Source of the DNA: a virus
Reading direction: 5' to 3' (one strand)
IMG/VR virus record: IMGVR_UViG_3300044615_000496
Location: 1-39,423 of that record
DNA: 39,423 nt
Part shown: one piece after another, positions 5,378 through 13,092 of the stretch
Layout of the letters: each line of letters begins with the position of its first letter
Position numbering within the stretch: the stretch's first letter is position 1
Position numbers and translations under genes: made by a program
Notes under the pieces: generated by a model
Seen by the model: only the letters and a program-made list of their open reading frames with translations
What the model was told of the DNA's origin: nothing
Database searches by the model: none

Positions 5378-6309
5378 GCGTCACCTCCTTGGTAATCCTT
5401 GAAACAGAATTCGGGCATATACAATTCATCGATGGACCCATATCCATCGGGGGTCCAATCACCGAACGACATCCGTGCAGACAGATCAGCCAATGCACGG
5501 TCCAACTGGGTCTTCCCAAGGTCGATAAACCTTTGGGGAAGGGTCTTGGCAATCACGCACGGAGAGGCCGTGCTGATGAGGACAAAGATGAGGGGCTCGT
5601 CACTGAACCCAGCGGCGGCTGCACCCTCTTGGTAAAGGGCTGATTGCAGCCCATACATGTAGTCCTTACATGCTCTCCAAAAATCCTTGGCAGGATTCCG
5701 GTACTTGGTGGTCTTGTAATCAACCACCCTGCCGTCATTGGTGATGGCGTCAGGCCTGCACCGCAGCTTGGTGCCGTTGCCTCTGGTCCATCGGATGGAG
5801 ACTTCCTTGTGGTCAATGCTGTCGAGCAGCTTGGCCACGGCCTTGTTCAGGGTGCATTGGGACTGAACCTCACCAAGAAAGTCTGCGTCCTGTGGAGTGA
5901 CCAAGATGGCGTCACCACCCTGATCGGCCACCCACTTCTTGCTGTCAGACTTAGTGGACAGAAGCCCAGTGCCGGTCAGATGCTCGGCGGGGATGACCTT
6001 GATGCGGTCGGCAACAGCATCCCACCCAAGCTCAAAGCACAGGTGAACAAGCGTTCCTCTGGCCATCGACTCCGAGTAGGGCGATGGTTCACACCGGAGG
6101 ATGTGCCGTCTATGGAAGTAAGACGGCGACTCGATGAAGTCCTTGATCTGGGAGCAGGACCAATGCTCCCGGTCGGCATGGTAGGCCTCGTTGGCCTCAC
6201 CATGACGGACTTCAAAAGAGCGGGCGAGGAGGGTCGAACTCCCGACATCTAGCTTGGGAAGCTGCGGGCCGTGAGAACCGGCAGCTTCAGCACAACTGGA
6301 GTTATCCAT
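5374..6309 (-). CDS. RecE/lambda-exo-like PD-(D/E)XK exonuclease; 5' part overlaps attP
   Basis: The 311-residue product has WSCSQIKDF...SPSYFHRRH near residues 50-70, typical of the first helices of RecE-type and Cas4-like nucleases. Glu169, Asp187 (CRPDA) and Asp197-x-Lys199 (VVDYKT) form the catalytic set. It would resect double-stranded ends so the ERF protein can anneal the strands. The only in-frame ATG/GTG/TTG before the domain is the ATG at 6309, and AAGGAT lies about 12 bases upstream. Codons 17-31 are the tRNA-Gly-like att segment, so residues 1-38 look like a non-conserved extension serving mainly to supply a start. The next ATG is codon 82, inside the domain. The start codon also overlaps that of the divergent integrase gene (CATG). 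Confidence 0.85.
   Translation of the reverse strand: MDNSSCAEAAGSHGPQLPKLDVGSSTLLARSFEVRHGEANEAYHADREHWSCSQIKDFIESPSYFHRRHILRCEPSPYSESMARGTLVHLCFELGWDAVADRIKVIPAEHLTGTGLLSTKSDSKKWVADQGGDAILVTPQDADFLGEVQSQCTLNKAVAKLLDSIDHKEVSIRWTRGNGTKLRCRPDAITNDGRVVDYKTTKYRNPAKDFWRACKDYMYGLQSALYQEGAAAAGFSDEPLIFVLISTASPCVIAKTLPQRFIDLGKTQLDRALADLSARMSFGDWTPDGYGSIDELYMPEFCFKDYQGGDA
6219..6260 (-). other. attP core: 3' half of tRNA-Gly(CCC)
   Basis: Read on the minus strand, the segment has a tRNA anticodon loop TTCCCAA (6260-6254, anticodon CCC), a 3' anticodon stem GCTAG (6253-6249), a five-base variable loop, T stem GGGAG / CTCCT around TTCGACC (6243-6227), 3' acceptor strand CGCCCGC (6226-6220) and U73 (6219), the usual discriminator of bacterial tRNA-Gly. 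The 5' half of a tRNA is absent: the bases above 6260 pair with only three stem bases and form no D arm or acceptor strand. A 3' tRNA half next to a tyrosine integrase is the hallmark of a phage attachment site. CCA is not encoded. Confidence 0.88.
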
Positions 6310-7282
6310 GAGGGTTCACAAATCCTTGTTTAGGCGGAAAAAACACAGTGGGGGAAGGCCCCCCAAAAAGAAGTCGCCATCTTCGGGGAGAACGGCACGA
6401 CCGCGAAAGATTGGTCAGGATAGTGGACGCCACGACGTACCACCAATGAGCGAAAAGACACCGCTGAAGGCAGTGCTGGACCGATACCTCTCGCAGAGAG
6501 AGGTCTGCCCCAACTACCGGCGGCATCTGTACAGGACAGTCGAGAGACTGTCCGCGTTTGGCGTGACATCCGTGGCCAACCTGAATCCTGAATCGATCAA
6601 CAACTGGCTCGACTCGCTGGCCTGCTCCAAGCAAACCAAGGCGAATTACCGGCGGCAGGCCTGTACGGTTGTGCGGGCTGCCCTCGGTCCCAGTGCCACA
6701 CATTTTACGGACGGGGTTCGCAGAGTCAAGGCACCGCTGTCACCGCCGGTTGCATGGACACAGGAAGAACTGCGGCGTCTGCTGCACCACGCCCGTCAAC
6801 TTTCTGGCAACCTACAGAGCGGGTGCCCGGCGGCCCTCTTCTTCAGCGGCTGGCTGTTGGCGGGGTACGAGGCCGGGCTGCGTTTCTCGGACTTGCTCAA
6901 CCTCAAGGCCCACCAGATTCGGGACGGCAGGCTGCACACCATCCAGCACAAAACCGGCGACGGCATCGTCCACGTTCTGTCACCGGAGTGCAGCCGGATT
7001 CTCAACGACCTAAGTGTCCGCTCAAAAGACGGCACCATTTTCCGCTGGGCACTGGCAGAGCGGTGGCTGCGGATCAGGTGGGCGCGTCTGGTGAAACAGG
7101 CGGGCGTGATTGGCACCTGCAAGTGGATGCGAAGGACCGGGGCAACGTGGGTCGAGGCGACCAATCCCGGTCAGGCCAGCCGCTGGCTCGGGCATCGCTC
7201 ACCGGAGCTTGCCATGAAGCACTATGTAGATAAGAGCCTACTGCCAAACTCCTGTCCATCACCGCCTCCAATAGCAGGCTAG
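6308..7282 (+). CDS. int: Tyrosine recombinase / phage integrase
   Basis: The only confident plus-strand gene encodes 324 residues. A basic N-terminal arm (GGRPPKKKS) is followed by a SAM-like core-binding domain (about 50-130) and the catalytic domain. The catalytic set is Arg192 (GYEAGLRFSDL), Lys215 (IQHKTGDG), Lys272 in place of the box II His, Arg275 (KWMRR), His296 (LGHRSPE) and the nucleophile Tyr306 (KHYVD). It would integrate the phage at host tRNA-Gly using the att segment 50 bases away. The ATG at 6308 has GGAG six bases upstream. The ATG at 6446 is an alternative without a ribosome-binding site, which would leave a 137-base divergent promoter region. Its start overlaps the exonuclease start (CATG) and its stop overlaps the convergent virion gene stop (CTAG). 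Confidence 0.93.
   Translation: MRVHKSLFRRKKHSGGRPPKKKSPSSGRTARPRKIGQDSGRHDVPPMSEKTPLKAVLDRYLSQREVCPNYRRHLYRTVERLSAFGVTSVANLNPESINNWLDSLACSKQTKANYRRQACTVVRAALGPSATHFTDGVRRVKAPLSPPVAWTQEELRRLLHHARQLSGNLQSGCPAALFFSGWLLAGYEAGLRFSDLLNLKAHQIRDGRLHTIQHKTGDGIVHVLSPECSRILNDLSVRSKDGTIFRWALAERWLRIRWARLVKQAGVIGTCKWMRRTGATWVEATNPGQASRWLGHRSPELAMKHYVDKSLLPNSCPSPPPIAG
6338..6369 (-). terminator. Possible minus-strand terminator upstream of exonuclease
   Basis: On the minus strand a GGGGG(G)/CCCCC hairpin (6364-6350) is followed six bases later by TTTTTT (6343-6338). It would stop virion-operon transcripts that run antisense through the integrase before they reach the exonuclease. The gap between stem and T-run makes it imperfect, and the DNA is also the 5' part of the integrase ORF. 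Confidence 0.3.
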
Positions 7283-10200
7283 TAATTGAGCGGGTTATAG
7301 CGGTCTGGCTTCACCTTCTGAATCTGCCTGCGTTCTTTCCGAAGCTGGCGGTCGAGTTGGTATAGCTGCCGGGTTCGCTCGTCCACCACCGGCAGGAGTT
7401 CTTTAGGGATATAGGTGCTTTCAAAGTTCCTGACGGCGGGATCGTCTGCCAGAATCTGGCTGATCTTATCCAAGGCGTCTCTGGTCTTTTCCTGATCGTC
7501 AATGTTTTCGATCTTGGCTCCAGTGAACGCATTAAAAAGAGCTTGCAAGCCAGCAGTTGCCGGGCTTTCCAGTCTCGGGTCTGTCATTCTGCGGACTAGC
7601 TGGCCTGTGCGGCTGTATCCCGGCAAGCCGAACTGGAGAGCGGTGTCTACGCCACCCAGAAAGTCTGCCCACTTGTAATCTTCTGGGCCCAGCACCCCGA
7701 GATTGGACAGGACCTTGGGCAGGGTCGAGCGGGCATAGTTCTTTTTGATGCCGGTGTATGTGTCCCGACCAGTGCCGAGTTCGACGCCAGCCTTAATAAG
7801 CGGATGGGCACCTTCTGCTAAAGAAAGAAGCGAGCTTGTTGCTGTTCCGACAGGCTTGAGTTGGCCTGTTTCTGCGTCAACTTTGGGCCGGAACATATTG
7901 ATTTGATCAATGCCCGGCAGGTCGATGTCTGAAATCCATGACGAAACACTGGCGTCGGCTGGTGCAAGAAGCTCAAGGACAGAAGAAGATATGCCTGTAG
8001 GGTCGTTCTTTAAGAGGGCCCTCATAGGCTCTAGCGAAATACCGTACTTGTCGGCAATGCGGGCGGGAACGTACTCGTCCTCGGCACCGTTTTGGGACAG
8101 CACATCAGGGGCCCGGATGCCAGCCTGAGTGAAGGCACCGCCCGGCTTGGTCACGATTTGCTTGAGTGCCCACTTGCCAATGCGGCTTTGGTAAGACCAA
8201 AACGGAATAGCGTTCCTGATCCAGCCCTTCTCAAACTTGGTTAGGGAGGAGTAATCAACATGAAACTCCATTACTCTCCTTGCCGCCTCTTCTGGGGACA
8301 CGCCTTGCATAAGAAGGCCGTTGTATCCAGCGATGCGGTTGAGCTTGTCAGTAGTGTCGCCAAGCTTGGCAGAGGCACGAAGCACCGGGTTGATTAGCTC
8401 TTCTGATTTCTTGCCTTGGTAGGCATCAGCGATTGTCTGCAAAGACCCCGACAACGACTTCTTCCAGTTGCCAGCATCGAATAGCTCGGCTGCCGCTGAG
8501 TGCCGAGAGGAAAGGGGCGTCGGCCCCAGCCCCAGATACCCCGGCAAGTCCGTTAGTTGGAACAGAGCAGTTGTCTGAGGTGCCGCACCAGCATGAAGCT
8601 CGGCCCTGATGCCTTCGCCCGACTGCTTGGCTAGTGCGGACTGGCCAACGTCCTCAAGCTGGCGACCCTTGCTGATACCGGCGGCGGCTAGGTCGCCAAG
8701 GTATTTCTGCATTCGTTCTTCTGGGGTCCCGTACTTCATGTACCGGGGCATCATTTGCAAGTATTTGTCAAGCTCTTCTGGCTGTGCCTGTATGAGCCTC
8801 TTGGCAGACGCATAGGCATTGGTGTAGGTGCCCGTGAAAGGTATGGAGTCAGACAGCAAAACAAAGTTAGAGAACGCACCTGAGTAAAAGTCCCTTACGA
8901 ACCGGGATGGCCAAGCCAAAATAGATGACTTCCATAGGGTTGTCACCGCATCCAGTATCTTGAACATGCTGCTCTGGACTTCTGGAACCTCGTAGAAGTC
9001 AGCGATTCTTTGCAGTGTCTTGATGGCCCGGGAATCAAACGACACGTTGGACAGGCTGTCCACATTCCCGTAGGCAAACTCTGTGATGCCGTTCTTCAGG
9101 CCGATGGCGTGCAGCCTGTCTAGAAGTTGAACCTTGGCCCCCTCGATGTCGGCTACTCCCGGCGGAAGCATCAGCCCTCGGCGGTCGATGGTGTTCAGGC
9201 CCAAGTCATTAAGAGTGTCGAGTGCAGAATCAGCACCACCACCAGTAACTTGCGTATGCCTGACCGGCATGGCTGACCTGCCAAGCGTGTTGTAGATCAC
9301 GCCCGCCCGGCCCATGGCCTTCTCCCTGCCGGTAATGTATTTGGCGACCGACTCTGCCGGGTGCTGCCCAAATATGGGAAGCTTTTTGGCAATGGCGTCT
9401 GGGTCTATTTCCCTCAGGGTCTTGGCTAGGCTAATGGCGTTCTGTCGGCTGTAGGTGAGCGGTGCCCCGGTGGCATCCACCATTGGGCGACCGGCTGCCC
9501 TAAGCTGACCGATCTTCTGCTGCATGACCTGCTGGATAATGTCCGCAGCAAGCTCGTCGTTTGCGGCAGTCCGCATCTGGCCAGCAAGACGGGGGTCAAG
9601 GCTCAACTCTTGGAGAGTGTTGGTGCCGCCCGGTACATGAAAGGAGGCCTTGCGGGCGATCTGGTCAGAGGTCATCCGACTGTAATCAGTGCCTCGACTT
9701 GGCCCGCCGCCGCCCTTATTGAATGTGGCATCGTCCAGAACTCGCGGAAAATACTGTGTGCCAAAGGTGTCATCCAATTCCCCGCCGCCTATGCCAACAT
9801 CCCGGCTGCGGTCTATGTACCTCTTGGACAAGTTCTTCCACTCGTCAATGAACTGCCCAATCTGTGCGGCTTCGCCAGTGGCAGTGCCAGCCCGGAAGTC
9901 GGTGAGAGCCTTTAGCACTTCGTCATGGGCAACCCGGGCATCACCCGCCAGAGTTGGCCCCACTTCTTCAATGACGTTGCGGATGGCGTTGCCCATCCTG
10001 ATGTCAGTGGCGGCGTCTTTAAACTGGGGTAGCAGGGAGACCACTCGGTTGGCTTCCCTTCTCCCGGCGGCAGAGGTGATGGCATCTGACCGGGATAGCT
10101 TTGCAAGTTCGATCTGGTCTGCGGCCTGAGTGGCACCGTGGACGCTCTGGTCAAAAGCAGCGTGGGCATAGCGTCCAATCCCTAGCGCGTCCCATCTAAG

Positions 10201-11073
10201 GTAATCGCCAACAGCATCGGCAGCCTTCATGGCCGACTCACCCAGCGGCACGTTGAATCCCACGTTCCAGCCGTTGACCGGCAAGCCAAAGTTGATGTCG
10301 TTGGTAAGCTTGGTGTCCTGAAGAGAGGCAAGGTCGCCGCCGTTGCGGGCAAAGAAGTCCTGAAGGTTCTCAAGAGACTCGTCGTAATGGGCCTGACCCC
10401 AGTCTCTCTGGCGTTCTAGCAACTCGCCCAGTGTCATGTCTCGGCGGGCCTGACCCTGACCAATGAGCGGTCTGGCAAACAGGTCTTCGTCGCTCAGTCT
10501 GGTGATTTCGGTGCCAGTGTCATCAAGGAACTGCTTCTGTGCCCTCTTGCCTATCCAGCTAAGGTCATCCGCCTTGGCTGCACCACTGATGATGTTGCCT
10601 ACTTGGGTTCGGCTAGCAGCACGGGCGGCATCGTCAAGAAACCCAGCCGCCTTGGCTGCCTTACCGGCCTGCGTGGCAGCACTGCCAAGAGCCCCAAGCC
10701 CGGTGTATGTCAGCGGGTCAGTTGCAATGCCAGCCGCAATCTTGGCAATCGGCCTGCCCCACCCACCCAATGCTTCTTCAGATGGGAGCAGACCGGCAGC
10801 CTTCAGAACTTCTTCTTCTGTGGCGTCTTCCTTGCCGGTGATGGCAGACCGGGCCTGAGACCCAAGCCAGTCCAGTCCATCGAACAGTCCGCTGACAGCC
10901 GGGGCACCGTATTCAGAAAGGGTGTCTAGGAGTTCGTTCCGTTCAGGGAGAGACAACTGCTCCTTCTGAACGTCCTCATCAAAGCCGTTGTATGTCAGGC
11001 CGTACTGCTGCCCGTACCCAATGATTGGCTTCTTGGGCTTGTCCGAGAACCCGGGGTAGGCAAACGGGTCCAA
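7279..11073 (-). CDS. Very large virion protein, probable internal/ejected protein
   Basis: The 1264-residue protein starts at TTG (11073) with GGAGGA upstream, directly after the previous stop. The N-terminal 200 residues are Ala/Gly-rich and helical, with IAKIAAGIATDPLTYTGLGALGSAAT resembling a membrane-active segment (given in pieces: IAKIAAGIATDP, LTYTGLGALG). A motif near residues 930-965 (FHVDYSSLTKFEKGW, then IRNAIPFWSY) resembles one I associate with very large phage virion proteins. Size, position at the end of the structural operon after the tail-tube genes, and composition suggest a T7 gp15/gp16-like internal protein that enters the host with the DNA. No lysozyme or transglycosylase active site was found. 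Its stop overlaps the convergent integrase stop. Confidence 0.65.
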   Translation of the reverse strand: MDPFAYPGFSDKPKKPIIGYGQQYGLTYNGFDEDVQKEQLSLPERNELLDTLSEYGAPAVSGLFDGLDWLGSQARSAITGKEDATEEEVLKAAGLLPSEEALGGWGRPIAKIAAGIATDPLTYTGLGALGSAATQAGKAAKAAGFLDDAARAASRTQVGNIISGAAKADDLSWIGKRAQKQFLDDTGTEITRLSDEDLFARPLIGQGQARRDMTLGELLERQRDWGQAHYDESLENLQDFFARNGGDLASLQDTKLTNDINFGLPVNGWNVGFNVPLGESAMKAADAVGDYLRWDALGIGRYAHAAFDQSVHGATQAADQIELAKLSRSDAITSAAGRREANRVVSLLPQFKDAATDIRMGNAIRNVIEEVGPTLAGDARVAHDEVLKALTDFRAGTATGEAAQIGQFIDEWKNLSKRYIDRSRDVGIGGGELDDTFGTQYFPRVLDDATFNKGGGGPSRGTDYSRMTSDQIARKASFHVPGGTNTLQELSLDPRLAGQMRTAANDELAADIIQQVMQQKIGQLRAAGRPMVDATGAPLTYSRQNAISLAKTLREIDPDAIAKKLPIFGQHPAESVAKYITGREKAMGRAGVIYNTLGRSAMPVRHTQVTGGGADSALDTLNDLGLNTIDRRGLMLPPGVADIEGAKVQLLDRLHAIGLKNGITEFAYGNVDSLSNVSFDSRAIKTLQRIADFYEVPEVQSSMFKILDAVTTLWKSSILAWPSRFVRDFYSGAFSNFVLLSDSIPFTGTYTNAYASAKRLIQAQPEELDKYLQMMPRYMKYGTPEERMQKYLGDLAAAGISKGRQLEDVGQSALAKQSGEGIRAELHAGAAPQTTALFQLTDLPGYLGLGPTPLSSRHSAAAELFDAGNWKKSLSGSLQTIADAYQGKKSEELINPVLRASAKLGDTTDKLNRIAGYNGLLMQGVSPEEAARRVMEFHVDYSSLTKFEKGWIRNAIPFWSYQSRIGKWALKQIVTKPGGAFTQAGIRAPDVLSQNGAEDEYVPARIADKYGISLEPMRALLKNDPTGISSSVLELLAPADASVSSWISDIDLPGIDQINMFRPKVDAETGQLKPVGTATSSLLSLAEGAHPLIKAGVELGTGRDTYTGIKKNYARSTLPKVLSNLGVLGPEDYKWADFLGGVDTALQFGLPGYSRTGQLVRRMTDPRLESPATAGLQALFNAFTGAKIENIDDQEKTRDALDKISQILADDPAVRNFESTYIPKELLPVVDERTRQLYQLDRQLRKERRQIQKVKPDRYNPLNY

Positions 11074-13092
11074 TTAGGTTCCTCCACCCCAAGCCTTGAC
11101 TTCTGGGGGGACGGCTCCGGGCTGTGCAGCCTGAGCAACGCCGGGGCCTGCAAAGCTATCAAACCACCGACCGATTGAACTGAATGCACCGCTCCACCCC
11201 TGCGGCACGGGCTTGCCGTGAATCTGCTGGTAAAGCTGGCCCACTCTTGGATCACTGGGCGGCAGGCCAATCTGGTAGGCGAAGTCAGCCGGGTCATCAG
11301 ACAAGACCTGCGAAGCCACGGTCGTAGCCTCGATGCTCAGGGGCTGGCCGCTGGCAATGTGGGTTCTGATCGAGGGCAGCATCTTGTTGGCAAGGGCAGT
11401 CCTCTGCTCTGCGGGCTTGGCGTTAGGCATCTCCCTTTGAACTTCAGCCCGAGCTTGGGAAAGGGTTGAAGATGCGAGCGGCCCATTGGCAATGGCTTGT
11501 CCGTTATTGCCAATCTGGGTGAGCGGGTCAGGCTTGGCATTCCCGCCCATGCTCTGTGCCCACTGAGTCAGGGCATCGTTGTCGATCTCGCCCTTCATAA
11601 GCAGGCCAGCCATCTTGTCCCAGCCCATCATGGGTTGAGCCCGGTGGGCCAGAGCGAAGATGTTGGCCCTCTCCTCCGGGGTCTTGGCGGCTTGGAGTGA
11701 GTCAAAGAACTGGACTGCACCAAGCGGCACACCAAAGTCTCGGGCACGGTTTCGTGCGTCAACCCGCTTGTTGTGGTTGATTGCAATCTGCTGGTCGCGT
11801 CCGTCTTTCAGGCCGTTGATTATCATCTTGTTGGCGGCACGGGAGCCAGCCAAGATCGGGTCGCCGCTCTGGTCTGACGCGACCCCGTAGTCATAGGCCT
11901 GCAACAGTTGATCGCGGGTGATTCCACGGGCTTTAAGCTCATCCGCATAACGCTTCATCATGGTGCTGACGTACTGCTCTCGCCTCCGGTCAACGTGGCC
12001 AGCATCCATTGGGGACAATTTGTTCAGGATCGGCATGGCTTCTGCGACCGGCATGTCGGGCTTAATGCCATTGCGGGCAAGCCAGTCCTCAAAAGTGTGC
12101 ATCCCCCCGGTTCTGGCGTCTTCGGGAACTTCTTTGTGGTATCGAGCCCTCAGTGCATTGAGACCGCCCTGACCACGCTCGGCTCTTCTCTGTGCCCAGC
12201 CAGCAACTGAGGGAGGAAGGGTCTCTTCTCCGGGCAGCGGGGCCTCCATGGGCGTTGACTCAATAGGGTCATTCCCATAGTCATCTTCAAAAATCTCTTG
12301 GTCATACTCGGCAGCCCTTTTCACATCCCTGTTTTCTTCGGTGGCTGCAAGGTCTGCTCTCTTTTGAACTGGATCAAATGTGAAATTTGGGTCTGTCGAA
12401 AGGTCAGCACTGATGCCCGCTTCAAATGCAGCCTCGGAGTCAGCGGCGTTCTGCCTCTGGGTTTCTTCGCGCTTCTTGGTCAGGAGAGCCTCTCGCTCCT
12501 TCTCGGCCTGTGCCATCCGCTCGGGCCTGCCAGCCATCCACTCTTCATACTCTTGGTTGCTCCGCTCTCGGACGGCAGCCCTTCTTTTAGCAACGGCCTC
12601 CCCTTGGGCGAACTTGGCCTTGTCGGCAGCTATAGCCTGATCGGACATGGCCTTCATGCGCTCTCTGCCAGTCATGCCGCCGGAAACCTCCCAGTCCTGC
12701 TGTGACAGGCCGGACTGGTCCCTGTATTGGGCATCTTGCTCCAGAGGATTGTCGAGCCCGTCCTCTTCCAAGGAGCGTCGGTTGTCAACGCCACGGCTGC
12801 CGCTGGCAACGTCATCAAGAAATCTGTATTGCCTGTGTGGGCTTTCCTCGCCGGGGGCGGGGTCTACTTCTGGGTACTGGGCCTCGCGTGCGGCCTGTAG
12901 GTCGGGCTCTCGTCGCGGCCAGAGTGGATTGGCAACAGGCAGCGGCACATCAGTATCACCCGCAGCATGGGGCGTAGTGACAGTGTGATGCGGGTCAAGC
13001 TGCCAAGGCAGCCGCTCAACGTCGGCCATCATTTCTTGGCCAGACTTACGGGCACGGCGAATGCGGTCAATAGACTGGGAAGTGCCGTCCAT
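11074..13092 (-). CDS. Large hydrophilic virion-block protein
   Basis: The 672-residue product starts at ATG 13092, supported by GGAG six bases upstream and a TAATG overlap with the previous gene; an in-frame TTG at 13104 is less likely. The first 300 residues are charged, low-complexity and probably disordered or coiled (KREETQRQNAADSEAAFEAG). Residues 330-560 are more regular and helical. The C-terminal part contains a compact GKPVPQGWSGAFSSIGRWFDSF segment (split: GKPVPQGW, SGAFSSIGRWF). No family was recognised. Position between two very large genes suggests an internal core or ejection protein. Confidence 0.6.
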   Translation of the reverse strand: MDGTSQSIDRIRRARKSGQEMMADVERLPWQLDPHHTVTTPHAAGDTDVPLPVANPLWPRREPDLQAAREAQYPEVDPAPGEESPHRQYRFLDDVASGSRGVDNRRSLEEDGLDNPLEQDAQYRDQSGLSQQDWEVSGGMTGRERMKAMSDQAIAADKAKFAQGEAVAKRRAAVRERSNQEYEEWMAGRPERMAQAEKEREALLTKKREETQRQNAADSEAAFEAGISADLSTDPNFTFDPVQKRADLAATEENRDVKRAAEYDQEIFEDDYGNDPIESTPMEAPLPGEETLPPSVAGWAQRRAERGQGGLNALRARYHKEVPEDARTGGMHTFEDWLARNGIKPDMPVAEAMPILNKLSPMDAGHVDRRREQYVSTMMKRYADELKARGITRDQLLQAYDYGVASDQSGDPILAGSRAANKMIINGLKDGRDQQIAINHNKRVDARNRARDFGVPLGAVQFFDSLQAAKTPEERANIFALAHRAQPMMGWDKMAGLLMKGEIDNDALTQWAQSMGGNAKPDPLTQIGNNGQAIANGPLASSTLSQARAEVQREMPNAKPAEQRTALANKMLPSIRTHIASGQPLSIEATTVASQVLSDDPADFAYQIGLPPSDPRVGQLYQQIHGKPVPQGWSGAFSSIGRWFDSFAGPGVAQAAQPGAVPPEVKAWGGGT

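Noticed and set aside
6219-6300. A complete tRNA-Gly gene
   Set aside because: Only the anticodon loop to acceptor 3' strand is present; no D arm or 5' acceptor strand can be formed from the bases above 6260.
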